Positions 1 to 11,615 of a DNA stretch of 64,000 nt are shown piece by piece. Source of the stretch: Erythrobacteraceae bacterium (GTDB lineage: Bacteria; Pseudomonadota; Alphaproteobacteria; Sphingomonadales; Sphingomonadaceae); NCBI GenBank assembly GCA_027489065.1, contig JAIYAM010000001.1:79719-143718 (forward strand), written 5' to 3'. The notes under the pieces are model-generated. The model had not been told where the DNA came from, ran no database searches, and saw nothing but the letters and a program-made list of their open reading frames with translations. Made by a program: the position numbers and the translations under genes. Within the stretch, counting starts at the first letter, position 1. Each line of letters opens with the position of its first letter.

Positions 1-2
1 GG

Positions 3-521
3 ATCGGGCTCAACCTTTCGGACGCGGACCTGCGGCGCGGGGACTATGTGCAGCACCTCATCGACGTGATCGACGACAGCCCGCTGTCGCCCGCCAACAT
101 CACGATCGAGGTGACCGAGACCATGCTGCTCGATGCGAGCGGATACCTGCACACCTCGCTCGCCACGCTTGACCAGTGCGGCTTCACCATCTGCCTCGAC
201 GATTTCGGCACGGGCTTCTCGTCGCTCACGCACCTGCGCGCCTTTCCGATCAGCAAGGTCAAGATCGACCGCGACTTCATCGCCGCGATCCAGCAGGACC
301 ATCAGTCGCGGCTGATTATCCAGGCGATCGTGCAGATGGGCCACAGCCTCGGCCTGCGGGTGGTGGTCGAGGGGGTGGAGACCGAGGAGCAGGCGCTGTT
401 CCTGCGCGGCGTCGGCTGCCGCCATGTGCAGGGCTATCTCTATGGCCGCCCGATGCTGCTGCCGGACCTGCAGGCGCGCTTCGCCTCGCCGCCACCCGCG
501 TCCCGCCGCCGCCTCGCTTAG
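3..521 (+). CDS. EAL-domain c-di-GMP phosphodiesterase, C-terminal fragment
   Basis: The reading frame is open to the left edge, so only the C-terminal 172 or so residues are present. They cover the second half of an EAL domain, which hydrolyses cyclic di-GMP to pGpG. The metal and catalytic motifs of an active enzyme are visible in order: EVTE, DDFGTG, KIDRDF and EGVET. The domain ends close to the stop, so EAL is the C-terminal module; any GGDEF or sensor part lies outside the window. The gene converges with the DUF6702 gene 11 bp downstream. The family call is firm; substrate activity is inferred from the intact motifs. Confidence 0.9.
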   Translation: MGLNLSDADLRRGDYVQHLIDVIDDSPLSPANITIEVTETMLLDASGYLHTSLATLDQCGFTICLDDFGTGFSSLTHLRAFPISKVKIDRDFIAAIQQDHQSRLIIQAIVQMGHSLGLRVVVEGVETEEQALFLRGVGCRHVQGYLYGRPMLLPDLQARFASPPPASRRRLA

Positions 522-532
522 GATTCGGGGGC

Positions 533-1044
533 CTAACGGGTCAGCGCCGCCTCGCGGGGGGGCTCACCGGCCTTGAAGATGAAGGTTTCCGGGCGGGTGC
601 CGCCGCCGATGTTGACCCGGTTTTCCTGCCGCGCCCAGACATCGGTGAGGATCTGCGAGTTGAACCGCAGCATGACGCTCGCGCCGCCTGCGGGGGCGGG
701 GACCTCCTGATAGACCCACAGGCTCCCGCCGGTGATCTCGCTGCCCACGTAGGCCGGCTGCACCCGGGTGCCGTCCACCTCGAGCAGGAAGCGCCGCGTG
801 ACATAGGCGGCGAACTGCTCGCGGCTTTTGGCGCTGCCGATGATCTCCGGGTTCTTGATCCCCTGCGCCGTGAGCGCGTGCTCCGCATCATGGACCGGCA
901 CCTGGTGCACGATCTCGATCATCCCGGTGCGCGGGTTGAGCGAGATCGTGCTGATCGCGATCTTCTGCTGGTGCGCGAGCGCGGTGGTGACCCCGGCGAG
1001 CGGGGCCAGCACCAGCGCCAGCGCGAGCAGCAGACGGCGGAGCG

Positions 1045-1048
<4 letters not shown>
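533..1048 (-). CDS. DUF6702 family secreted protein
   Basis: A 171-residue protein with a clear Sec signal peptide (residues 1-26, ending ALA before HQQK). The body resembles the DUF6702 family, which commonly lies next to M1-type peptidases; its biochemical function is unknown. The predicted mature form is a small soluble beta-rich protein with conserved histidines near its N terminus (AHQQK) and in the VHQVPVHDAEH segment. It overlaps the stop of the upstream M1 peptidase gene by 4 bp, so the two are translationally coupled and probably work together in the periplasm. The family assignment is from memory of the sequence pattern. Confidence 0.7.
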
Positions 1049-3814
<2,766 letters not shown>

Positions 3815-3832
3815 TTACCGGAGACCCACAAG

Positions 3833-4945
3833 ATGAAGACCCGCGCCGCCGTCGCTTTTGCCGCCAAGCAGCCGCTCGAGATCGTCGAGCTGGATCTCGA
3901 AGGCCCGAAAGCGGGCGAAGTGCTGGTCGAGATCATGGCGACCGGCATCTGCCATACCGACGCCTACACGCTCGACGGCTTCGATTCCGAGGGCATCTTC
4001 CCCTCCGTGCTCGGCCATGAAGGCGCCGGGATCGTGCGCGAGGTCGGGCCGGGGGTGACCTCGGTGAAGCCGGGCGATCACGTGATCCCGCTCTACACCC
4101 CCGAATGCCGCCAGTGTAAGTCGTGCCTTTCGGGCAAGACCAACCTGTGCACCGCGATCCGCGCGACGCAGGGCAAGGGGCTGATGCCCGACGGCACGAC
4201 GCGGTTCAGCTACAAGGGTCAGCCGATCTTCCACTACATGGGCTGCTCGACCTTCTCGAACTTCACCGTCCTGCCCGAGATCGCGGTGGCGAAAATCCGC
4301 GAGGACGCGCCCTTCCAGAGCGCCTGCTATATCGGCTGCGGGGTCACCACCGGCGTGGGCGCCGTTACCAACACCGCCAAGGTGCAGGTCGGCGACAATG
4401 TCGTGGTGTTCGGCCTCGGCGGGATCGGCCTCAACGTCATCCAGGGGGCGCGGCTGGCGGGGGCGAACATGATCGTCGGCGTCGACATCAATCCGGCCCG
4501 CGAGGAATGGGGCAAGCGGTTCGGCATGACCCACTTCCTCAACTCCGCCGGAATGAGCCGCGAGGAGACCGTCGCGCAGATCGTCGCGCTGACCGATGGC
4601 GGGGCGGATTACACCTTCGACGCCACCGGCAACACCGAAGTGATGCGCACCGCATTGGAAGCCTGCCACCGCGGCTGGGGCACCTCGATCATCATCGGGG
4701 TCGCCGAAGCGGGCAAGGAAATCGCCACCCGCCCCTTCCAGCTCGTCACCGGGCGCAACTGGCGCGGCACCGCGTTCGGCGGGGCCAAGGGCCGCACCGA
4801 CGTGCCGAAGATCGTCGACATGTACATGACCGGCAAGATCGAGATCGACCCAATGATCACCCACGTCATGGGGCTCGAAGAGATCAACACCGCCTTCGAC
4901 CTGATGCACGAAGGCAAGTCGATCCGCTCTGTCGTGGTGTTCTGA
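3833..4945 (+). CDS. frmA: S-(hydroxymethyl)glutathione dehydrogenase (class III ADH)
   Basis: A 370-residue class III alcohol dehydrogenase that oxidises S-hydroxymethylglutathione with NAD+ in formaldehyde detoxification; many members also reduce S-nitrosoglutathione. Catalytic zinc ligands are C40, H62 and C169, with E63 adjacent. The structural zinc cysteines are C92, C95, C98 and C106. The Rossmann motif GLGGIG is at 194-199. Length and motifs match the family throughout. A GGAGACCCACAAG sequence precedes the ATG. No frmB esterase or frmR repressor is adjacent; the only companion is the DUF5522 gene 18 bp upstream. Confidence 0.95.
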   Translation: MKTRAAVAFAAKQPLEIVELDLEGPKAGEVLVEIMATGICHTDAYTLDGFDSEGIFPSVLGHEGAGIVREVGPGVTSVKPGDHVIPLYTPECRQCKSCLSGKTNLCTAIRATQGKGLMPDGTTRFSYKGQPIFHYMGCSTFSNFTVLPEIAVAKIREDAPFQSACYIGCGVTTGVGAVTNTAKVQVGDNVVVFGLGGIGLNVIQGARLAGANMIVGVDINPAREEWGKRFGMTHFLNSAGMSREETVAQIVALTDGGADYTFDATGNTEVMRTALEACHRGWGTSIIIGVAEAGKEIATRPFQLVTGRNWRGTAFGGAKGRTDVPKIVDMYMTGKIEIDPMITHVMGLEEINTAFDLMHEGKSIRSVVVF

Positions 4946-5046
4946 CGAAGCTTCCCGCCTCCGGTGGTTAACCGGGTGGTTACGCGCGCGCGCTATGGCC
5001 GATGCGACAGCGGTCCCTCCCCCCCTCGGGGCCCGGCAGGTGAGGA

Positions 5047-6156
5047 ATGTACCAGAGCAGGATTGCAGCCGACCCCGTGACGGTCGCGGCGAGCCCGGGC
5101 CTTGCGCCCGAGCTTGACGCGCTGGCGGCGTGCAACCGTTCGCGGGCCGGCTTCCTGCGCGCTGCCTGGTACGGTACGGGCAGCGCCGCGGCAGCGCGCA
5201 CGCTGGTCGTGCGCCGAAGCGCCGATGGCGCACCGCTCGCCGCGATCCCGACCATCCCTTTCGGCCCGGCTCTCGCAGGGGCGCGCAAGGTGCCGGGAGC
5301 CTATTGGCCCCTGCGCGGCATTGCGGTGGCCCCCGATTGCACCCCGCTCGATCTGGCGCAGGCGCTCGAACACCCTGCGGCGCGCAGCCTCGGCCCGGCC
5401 TGGCGGCTGGGCCCGGCGCGCAGCGACGATCCGGCGACCCTGCTGCTCGTCGAGGCGGCGGGGCTCGCCGGCTGGCACGTGCTGTGGCGCAGCGCCGGGA
5501 CCAGCTGGGTCATCGATTGCCATGCCGCCCGCGCCGCCGGCTGGCCGCGCGAACCCCTGGCCAGACGCCTCGCCAAGATCGAACGCCGCCTCGGGCGGCT
5601 CGGCACGGTGACCTGGGACCTCGTGCGCGGGCCGGGCTGGGACAAACCCGTCCTCGAGGAGCTCGGCGCCGTCGAGGCGGCGAGCTGGATCGCGACCGAC
5701 ACCGATGGCAGCGGCGCCAAGTTCATGACGCCCGGCCTGCGCGCCCGGTGGCGGGCAGCGCTCGCCGATCCGGTGCTCGCCGAGATGCTCTGCGCGACGA
5801 TCCTGCGGCTCGACGGCCGTGCGGTCGCCTTCAGCTTCGACATCGACGACGGCCCGGTCCAGTACGGCATCGCCGGCACCTATGTGAGCGACTTTGCCCG
5901 CTACGAAGTCGGCAAGCTCGTCAACTACCGCACCCTTGCCGACGCCATTGCAGACGGCCAGCAGGTCCTGGACCTTGGCGCAGGCGACACCGGCTACAAG
6001 CGCGCAATGGGGGCGACGGCAGGCTATGACCTCGTCGACCTCCTCTTCGTGCGCAGCCGGACAGCAGCGCGCGTGATGGCGCGGATCTGGGGCCCCGAGC
6101 GAACCTCCGGCGGGCCGCGAGGCGTCTGGCCGGTGCGGGTGACAGCCCATGCCTGA
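5047..6156 (+). CDS. GNAT-like acyltransferase (Acetyltransf_6 / FemAB-like)
   Basis: A 369-residue protein with the C-terminal half typical of Acetyltransf_6 proteins often found in polysaccharide loci. It contains the pattern YVSDFARYEVGKLVNYRTL, followed by LDLGAGDTGYKRAMG. These enzymes are thought to acylate sugar or polyketide intermediates; the substrate here is unknown. A GGTGAGGA ribosome site precedes the ATG. The 3' end overlaps the flippase gene by 8 bp, so the two form an operon and probably act in the same envelope-glycan pathway. No glycosyltransferase or polymerase is nearby. Confidence 0.75.
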   Translation: MYQSRIAADPVTVAASPGLAPELDALAACNRSRAGFLRAAWYGTGSAAAARTLVVRRSADGAPLAAIPTIPFGPALAGARKVPGAYWPLRGIAVAPDCTPLDLAQALEHPAARSLGPAWRLGPARSDDPATLLLVEAAGLAGWHVLWRSAGTSWVIDCHAARAAGWPREPLARRLAKIERRLGRLGTVTWDLVRGPGWDKPVLEELGAVEAASWIATDTDGSGAKFMTPGLRARWRAALADPVLAEMLCATILRLDGRAVAFSFDIDDGPVQYGIAGTYVSDFARYEVGKLVNYRTLADAIADGQQVLDLGAGDTGYKRAMGATAGYDLVDLLFVRSRTAARVMARIWGPERTSGGPRGVWPVRVTAHA

Positions 6157-7657
6157 GCTCCCTTCCCCGTCCCCGTCGCTGGCCTCACAGGTGCGCACTG
6201 CGGTGATCTGGCGCTCGGGCAGCCAGATCGGCACGCAGATCGTGTCCTGGGCCTCGACCCTGATCGTCATCCGCCTGCTCGCCCCGCAGGACTACGGCCT
6301 GTTCGCGATGGCGCAGGTCATGCTGATGCTGCTCAACACCATGAACGGCTGGGGCCTGGCGAGCGCGCTGATCCGCGAACCCGAGGTCAGCGAGGAACGG
6401 CTGCGCCAGACCCTCGGCATGCTGATCCTGCTCAATTTCGGCCTTGCGCTGATCCAGTTCCTGACCGCGCCGCTGGTCGCGATGTGGTTCGATCAGCCGA
6501 TGGTCGCGGACCTCCTGCGCGTGCAGTCGCTCTCCTATCTCCCGATCCCGTTCAGCGCGCTTTCCTATGCGATGCTGTCGCGGCGGATGGAGTTCAGGAA
6601 GCCGGCGCAGGTGCGCCTCGCCTCGGCGATCGCGGGCGCGAGCACCGCGCTGCTGGGCGCCTTCACCGGCTGGGGCGTATGGACGCTGGTCGCTGCGCCG
6701 ATGATGATGTTCATCACCGAGGCGGTCGGCATGACCTGGGCCGCGCGTGCGCCGATCCGGCCGAGCTTCCGCTTCGCCGGAGCGGGGCACATCGCCGGCT
6801 TCGGCGGGGTGATGACCGCCACGCAGCTGTTCTGGTTCGTGCAGAGCCAGTCCGACGTGATGATCGCCGGTCGCGTTCTCGATCCGCACGATCTGGGGGT
6901 CTACACCACGGGCCTGTTCCTCGCGCAGCTGCTCGCGGCCAAGTTCGTGCCGCCGATCAACGAGATCGCCTTCGCCGCCTATTCGCGCCGCTATGCCCAC
7001 GCCGACGGAGCGCCCGGCGATGACCTCGGCGCGGGCGCGCTGCTGGCAACGATCCGGCTGGTGATGATGGTGGCGCTGCCCGCCTATGCCGGAATGGCGG
7101 CGGTCGCGCCGGCGCTGGTCCCCGTGGTGCTCGGCGAGCAATGGCACGAGATCGTGCCCCTGCTCCCCATCCTCGCCGCAGCCATGGCGATGATGACACT
7201 GCAGATCCTCTTCGCCCCCGCCACCAATGCGCGCGGGGTGCCGTTTGCCGCGCTCAGGATCACGATGATCGGCAGCGTGGTGATGACCGGCGCCTTCTTC
7301 ATCGGCTCGCACTGGGGGCTGCACGGCTTTGCCTGGGGCTGGGTCGGCGGGATGGCGGTGCTGACCTCGGCGACGGTGGTGCTGTCGGGCGGGATCATCG
7401 GCCTGAGCCTTCAAGGCCTCGCCCGCGCGATCCTCGCGCCGCTCTTCGCCGCGCTGCTGATGGCGGCACTGGTGCGGCTGACGCTGGACATGCTCCCCGC
7501 CGGGCTGATGCCGCTGCTGGCGCTGGCGAGCTGCGTGCCGCTCGGCGTGGCGCTTTATCTCGGCTTCCTCCAGATGATCGCGCCCGAGCGCATCGCGGAG
7601 GCGCTGCATTTCCTGCGTCACCGCGACGACGCGGCGGAGCCCGCTCCGGCCGAGTGA
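6149..7657 (+). CDS. Oligosaccharide flippase (Wzx/MVF-type, polysaccharide transport)
   Basis: A 502-residue integral membrane protein with about 12-14 hydrophobic segments and the N-terminal signature of PST/MATE-type polysaccharide flippases (RSGSQIGTQIVSWASTLIVI, then RLLAPQDYGLFAMAQV). Such proteins move undecaprenyl-linked oligosaccharides across the inner membrane. The start overlaps the acyltransferase stop by 8 bp. The cargo cannot be told from sequence. The pair could be an isolated remnant of an exopolysaccharide locus, since no other biosynthetic genes flank it. Confidence 0.85.
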   Translation: MPELPSPSPSLASQVRTAVIWRSGSQIGTQIVSWASTLIVIRLLAPQDYGLFAMAQVMLMLLNTMNGWGLASALIREPEVSEERLRQTLGMLILLNFGLALIQFLTAPLVAMWFDQPMVADLLRVQSLSYLPIPFSALSYAMLSRRMEFRKPAQVRLASAIAGASTALLGAFTGWGVWTLVAAPMMMFITEAVGMTWAARAPIRPSFRFAGAGHIAGFGGVMTATQLFWFVQSQSDVMIAGRVLDPHDLGVYTTGLFLAQLLAAKFVPPINEIAFAAYSRRYAHADGAPGDDLGAGALLATIRLVMMVALPAYAGMAAVAPALVPVVLGEQWHEIVPLLPILAAAMAMMTLQILFAPATNARGVPFAALRITMIGSVVMTGAFFIGSHWGLHGFAWGWVGGMAVLTSATVVLSGGIIGLSLQGLARAILAPLFAALLMAALVRLTLDMLPAGLMPLLALASCVPLGVALYLGFLQMIAPERIAEALHFLRHRDDAAEPAPAE

Positions 7658-7726
7658 CAGCACGCGGCCAGGGACTGGCAAAAGCGCGTGATTGACTTGG
7701 CCGCGCCGATACGGTTGTTCGCCGCC

Positions 7727-8605
7727 ATGACCACCACCCGCCCCGCTCCCGAAACCCGCCTCCACGCTGTCGGTGGCACCCATATCGCCGCGCACCACTG
7801 GGCCGCGCAGGGCGACGGCGTGCCGCTGGTCTTTGCCCATGCGACAGGCTTTCACGGGCGGGTGTGGGACGCGATCATCGAGAAGCTCCCGGCACACCCC
7901 GTCCACGCGCTCGACATGCGGGCCCACGGGCAGTCGGGCGGCGGGCCGGTGACCGACTGGCGGGTGCTGGCGAGCGACGTTGCCGAGCTCCTCGCCGTCG
8001 AGGGCATCACCGGCGCGGTCGGCATCGGGCATTCGATGGGCGCCCACACGCTGCTCCAGGTCGCCGCCGATCATCCGGACGCGTTCCGGCGCCTCGTGCT
8101 GTTCGATCCGGTGATCCTCGCGCCCGAATTCTACGCGCCCGGCCAGCCGCTGTTCACCGCCGATAACCCCCACCCCGCGATCCGCCGCAAGCGCGATTTC
8201 GCTTCGCCCGAGGCGATGATCGAGCGCTTCCGGACCCGCGATCCGTACAACCTCTTCGACCCCCGCGTTTTCGAGGATTACTGCCGCTTCGGCCTCGCCC
8301 CTGCGCCGTCGGGAGAGGGGATGGAGCTGGCCTGCTCACCGGAGGACGAGGCGAGCGTCTATGCTTCGAGCCGCAGCAATCCGGGGATCATCGCAGCGGC
8401 GAAGCGCGTGGACATCCCGGTCCTTGTGGTGCGCGCGCTGCACACGAACCTCAATGATTTCAAGAGCTCGCCGACCTGGCCGGAGCTGGCGGCGAGCCTG
8501 CCGCAGGGGGTCGACCTCTACCGGCCGGACATGACCCACTTCCACCCCTTCCAAGACCCGGCGGATGCGGCGCGGATCATCGGGGAATTCATCGGCGAGG
8601 GGTGA
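7727..8605 (+). CDS. Alpha/beta hydrolase
   Basis: A 292-residue single-domain alpha/beta hydrolase. The nucleophile elbow is GHSMGAH and the oxyanion-side motif is FAHATGFHGRVWD. A late histidine in MTHFHPFQDP is the likely catalytic base. The substrate is not evident. I prefer the ATG at 7727; an in-frame GTG at 7688 would add 13 residues. The gene ends 11 bp before a parS site and converges with fliS, so it is not part of the flagellar operon. Confidence 0.8.
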   Translation: MTTTRPAPETRLHAVGGTHIAAHHWAAQGDGVPLVFAHATGFHGRVWDAIIEKLPAHPVHALDMRAHGQSGGGPVTDWRVLASDVAELLAVEGITGAVGIGHSMGAHTLLQVAADHPDAFRRLVLFDPVILAPEFYAPGQPLFTADNPHPAIRRKRDFASPEAMIERFRTRDPYNLFDPRVFEDYCRFGLAPAPSGEGMELACSPEDEASVYASSRSNPGIIAAAKRVDIPVLVVRALHTNLNDFKSSPTWPELAASLPQGVDLYRPDMTHFHPFQDPADAARIIGEFIGEG

Positions 8606-8616
8606 TGTTCCCAAAA

Positions 8617-8632
8617 TGTTTCACGTGAAACA
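8617..8632. other. parS: parS centromere site 1
   Basis: The sequence TGTTTCACGTGAAACA is a perfect 16-bp palindrome and an exact match to the bacterial ParB-binding consensus TGTTNCACGTGAAACA. It sits in the 28-bp gap between two convergent genes (the alpha/beta hydrolase and fliS), one base past the fliS stop codon. ParB nucleates here and spreads, and SMC is loaded, in chromosome segregation. Two more copies lie at 44196 and 61990. Confidence 0.95.
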
Positions 8633-8633
8633 T

Positions 8634-8999
8634 TCACCCCGCCGCTTCGAGCAAATCCCTGATATCGCTGCGAATCCTCTCAAGAGAGCTTGCGTCCGCC
8701 TGTAGGATATTGGCCCCGATCTGCCCCGCCAGCCCGCCATAGAAGGCCAGCAGGCTTGAGCGCAGCGGATGGTCCGGCGCGACCGACTGCGCGAGCCACA
8801 GCATGATCGTCTGGGCGCGGTTCAAGGGCTCTCTGGGAGGGGTCTGGGACCGGTCTAGAGCGATCAAGGACTGGCCTAGAGCGGCCAAGGCCTCCTCCAG
8901 ACAGATCTTTGTGAGGTCTGCGCTGCCCGATGCCTCGATCCGCGCTTCGAGCGCGACGCGGCGATAGGCGGCGGCGGGGTTGCGGCTCAGCATCTGCAT
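8634..8999 (-). CDS. fliS: FliS-like flagellin export chaperone
   Basis: A 121-residue all-helical protein directly downstream of fliD (12-bp gap), the usual place of fliS. It has the weak FliS pattern: an N-terminal AYRRVALEARIEAS helix, a central LxxALAALGQSLIALDRS helix and a C-terminal ANILQADASSLERIRSDIRDLL helix. FliS caps the flagellin C terminus in the cytoplasm. Identity with classical FliS is low, so position carries much of the call. The middle of the gene (8833-8889) has unusual codons, including two CTA leucines, and an imperfect 21-bp tandem duplication that resembles the repeats near the other parS sites. Confidence 0.65.
   Translation of the reverse strand: MQMLSRNPAAAYRRVALEARIEASGSADLTKICLEEALAALGQSLIALDRSQTPPREPLNRAQTIMLWLAQSVAPDHPLRSSLLAFYGGLAGQIGANILQADASSLERIRSDIRDLLEAAG
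8833..8889 (-). repeat. Degenerate 11/21-bp repeat tract inside fliS
   Basis: On the plus strand, CT(A/G)(A/G) tetranucleotides fall at 8833, 8844 and 8855 (11-bp steps) and at 8876 (21 bp later). Positions 8848-8868 and 8869-8889 are an imperfect 21-bp tandem repeat, 17 of 21 bases identical, each containing CTAGAGCG. The minus-strand wording (CCAGACCCC, CTAGACCGG) matches the arrays beside parS2 and parS3 and points toward parS1, about 200 bp away. The match is weaker than at the other two sites and lies in coding sequence. Confidence 0.45.
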
Positions 9000-9011
9000 T
9001 TGGCGGTCCCC

Positions 9012-10448
9012 TTACCGATCCCGCGCCGACCAGATGTCGACCTGCTGGCGCAGGAAGCTCAATGTCGATTGCGAGGCCGAGACGCGGCGCTCGGACGCGG
9101 TGAATTCCCGCGTCAGCCGGGTGCGCAGCGCGTCCTGCTGCTCGGCGATCTTCGCGAGCCGCGCGTCGCTCGAGGCGAGCTGCGTCTCGTAGCGCTTGAG
9201 CGACCCGCCGAGCGACGACGGGTCAGCAGTGAGGCTGTTCTCGCGCGCGAAGCGGTCCATGGTCGCAAACACGCCGTTGATCCCGGCAGTGAACATCGCC
9301 GCGACCGCATCGGGGCTGGCTTCGAGCGAGCGGTTCAGCCGCGCGGAATCGAGCCTGAAGGTGCCGTCGCGGTTCAGCGCGAGGCCGAGGTCGCCCAGCG
9401 TGCGCGGCTCGCTGCCGACAGCGCCGGGCATCACCACGCGGCTTGCCAGCCCGCCGAGGTCGCGCCGCAATTCGCGCGCGCCCGGATCATTGCCGAGCTC
9501 GCCGCCCACAGGCGCGGCAAGCTGGTTGATCTGCCCGACGATGTCGTTGAGCGCGGCCACGAAGTCGCCCATCACGCTGGCGATCGCAGCCGAACCGCTG
9601 GCGAAGCTGAGCGTGGTCGGCGCGCCGACATTGGTGGCGGTGAGGTTCAGGTTGAAGCCGCCCGGCAAGCCGGTGACGCGGTTGGTCGGGCTGGTCATCG
9701 GCACGGTATCGAGCCGGAAGGCCGCGTCGCGCGCGGTCGCCCGCAATTCGCCGCCGCTGCTCGCCGGGTTCCAGCCGAGATAGCTGAGATCGCCCGGCAC
9801 ATCGTCGGCCGGATCGTTGACGCTGGCCGCCTCGAGCACGAAGCAGCTCGCCGCGCCTTCCCTGCCCTTCATCACCAGCTGCGCGCCATTGGGGCCGGTG
9901 GCGACATAGGCGTTCACCGCCCCGCCGCTCGCCTGGTTGATCTTGGTCGCAAGGCTGGCGAGCGTGTCCGTCGACGTCACGGCGATGGGCACCGCGGCGC
10001 GGGCGGCATCGGCGGTGAAGCTGGCGCCCGCAACCGTGCCGAAGCGCAGGGTCAGCGTGCCTTCGCCCACCGGCGTATCCCGGGTTGCAAGCGCGCGCGA
10101 CACCAGCGTCTGTCCTTGGGCAAGCTGGGTCACTTCGAGCGAATAGCTGCCGCGCGGGGACGTGCCGGGGGGCACCGTGACCCTGGCGACGGCAGCATTG
10201 CCAAGCTCGGGCTTGGGGGCAAGGTCGCCATTGCGCACCCGGTCGCCCAGCGCGCTCGCCAATCCCGTGATCGCGCCGCGCAACTGGCCGGCGGCGGAAA
10301 CCTGCGCCTTGAGCGCGGTCTGGCGCGAGGTGATCTGGTCGCGTTGGGCGGCGAAGCTCGCTGCGGCAATGTCGCTGGCGAGCTTGATGAAATCGATGCC
10401 GCTGCCTGCGCCGAGAGCCGAGATGATCGAGGAGCCGGAGGTGGTCAT
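9012..10448 (-). CDS. fliD: Flagellar filament cap protein FliD
   Basis: A 478-residue hook-associated protein 2. The N terminus SSIISALGAGSGIDFIKLAS is the characteristic FliD_N start, and the C-terminal third (TLSFLRQQVDIWSARDR at the end) is the coiled FliD_C region. It caps the growing filament and folds exported flagellin. The ATG is the only sensible start, yet no Shine-Dalgarno sequence precedes it. A FliA-type -10 box ends 8 bp upstream, so the mRNA may be nearly leaderless. flhB ends 30 bp upstream and fliS follows after 12 bp. Confidence 0.92.
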   Translation of the reverse strand: MTTSGSSIISALGAGSGIDFIKLASDIAAASFAAQRDQITSRQTALKAQVSAAGQLRGAITGLASALGDRVRNGDLAPKPELGNAAVARVTVPPGTSPRGSYSLEVTQLAQGQTLVSRALATRDTPVGEGTLTLRFGTVAGASFTADAARAAVPIAVTSTDTLASLATKINQASGGAVNAYVATGPNGAQLVMKGREGAASCFVLEAASVNDPADDVPGDLSYLGWNPASSGGELRATARDAAFRLDTVPMTSPTNRVTGLPGGFNLNLTATNVGAPTTLSFASGSAAIASVMGDFVAALNDIVGQINQLAAPVGGELGNDPGARELRRDLGGLASRVVMPGAVGSEPRTLGDLGLALNRDGTFRLDSARLNRSLEASPDAVAAMFTAGINGVFATMDRFARENSLTADPSSLGGSLKRYETQLASSDARLAKIAEQQDALRTRLTREFTASERRVSASQSTLSFLRQQVDIWSARDR

Positions 10449-10455
10449 GGTGCTG

Positions 10456-10483
10456 AGAACGGGCAGGGGACAGGAAGATTAAG
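10456..10483 (-). promoter_or_regulatory. Sigma-28 (FliA) promoter of fliD-fliS
   Basis: On the minus strand, CTTAAT (10483-10478), a 14-bp spacer and CCCGTTCT (10463-10456) match the boxes and the exact spacing seen before fliC, flgM and the second MotA-like gene. The -35 box overlaps the flhB stop codon. The expected start of transcription is only a base or two from the fliD ATG at 10448. Confidence 0.65.
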
Positions 10484-11615
10484 CATGGGGCTCCACCCTC
10501 CCGTCGCCATCGAAGCGCAAGGGCGCAGGCACATCGATCACCGGGCGGCGCGGGCGGGTTCCGCGCTTCAGGGCCATGACGAAAGCGACCAGCGAGGCGA
10601 GCGCGACATAGAGCTCCTCGCGCACCATCTGGTTCGGGCGCGTGGTGAAATAGACCGCGCGGGCGAGCTGCGGATATTCGAGCACCGGCAGGCCCGTTTC
10701 CGCCGCGATCTCGCGCATCGCCAGCGCGGTCTCGCCCCGGCCTTTCGCCAGCAGCAGCGGCGCGGGCGCGCGCGCCGGATCATAGGTGAGCGCGACGGCA
10801 AAGTGCATCGGGTTGACGATCACGAACTGCGCATCCTTCATCGCCTTGGCGACCCCGCCGCGCGCCAGATCGCGCTGGCGCTGGCGGCGGGCGGACTTCA
10901 TCTCGGGCGAGCCCTCGGCCTGCTTGTTCTCCTCCTTCATGTCCTGAAGGCTCATCTTGAGCCGCTTGTCGCGCTGGAAGCGTTGCAGCGGGTAATCGAT
11001 CGCGGCGATCACCAGCAGCCCGATCAGCAGCACCCCGACAAGGCTGGTGATCGCCTCGAGCCCGAGCGCCACCTGCGCTTGGAGCGGCAGGGTGCCGAGC
11101 GCGAGGAGTTCGTGCATGCGGCCTTTCGCCCACATCCACGCGATCCCGCCGAGCAGCGCGAGCTTGGCAAGACCCTTGCCGAGCTCGATCAGCCCCTGCA
11201 CGCCGAGGATGCGCTTGAAGCCTGCCAGCGGGTTGATGCGCGAGGCCTTGAAGGCGGCGTTGCCCGCGTTGAAGCGCCCCTCGCCCAGCAGCATCTGCGA
11301 GGCGACCGCGGCGGCGGCGACGAGCAGCCCGAGCGCGATCACCGGCGGCAGGGCAGCGAACGCCGCAGCGGCGAAGGCCTCTCCGGGGTCGAAGGTCGCG
11401 AGCGCGGCGGCATCGAAGGTCAGGCCTGCGCGGGCGACGGCGCCGAGCCCCTCGTTCAGCCATGCGCCGAGCCCGTAAAGCGCCAGCGCCCCCGCCCCCG
11501 TCACCGCCACCGTGGCGAGCTCGCGGGAGCGGAGGACATCGCCCTTCTTGGCGGCATCGGAACGGCGCTTGGGGGTTGGCGCGAAGGTTTTCTCGCCCGG
11601 AGTTTCTTCGGCCAT
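10479..11615 (-). CDS. flhB: Flagellar export switch protein FlhB
   Basis: A 378-residue export-gate protein with four transmembrane segments and a cytoplasmic C-terminal domain that switches export from hook to filament substrates after self-cleavage. The N-terminal TPKRRSDAAKKGDVLRSREL is typical. The autocleavage motif, normally NPTH, reads NPMH here (residues 268-271), while the cleavage pair Asn-Pro and the flanking HFAVAL are kept. The ATG at 11615 shares one base with the fliR TGA; the longer upstream frame is only a shadow of fliR. It belongs to the fliE-to-fliS transcription unit. Confidence 0.93.
   Translation of the reverse strand: MAEETPGEKTFAPTPKRRSDAAKKGDVLRSRELATVAVTGAGALALYGLGAWLNEGLGAVARAGLTFDAAALATFDPGEAFAAAAFAALPPVIALGLLVAAAAVASQMLLGEGRFNAGNAAFKASRINPLAGFKRILGVQGLIELGKGLAKLALLGGIAWMWAKGRMHELLALGTLPLQAQVALGLEAITSLVGVLLIGLLVIAAIDYPLQRFQRDKRLKMSLQDMKEENKQAEGSPEMKSARRQRQRDLARGGVAKAMKDAQFVIVNPMHFAVALTYDPARAPAPLLLAKGRGETALAMREIAAETGLPVLEYPQLARAVYFTTRPNQMVREELYVALASLVAFVMALKRGTRPRRPVIDVPAPLRFDGDGRVEPHA

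Noticed and set aside
4960..4983. A direct repeat of GGTGGTTA with a TTAACC half-site (CtrA-like) after frmA.
   Set aside because: Spacing does not fit TTAA-N7-TTAA, and there is no cell-cycle gene next to it.
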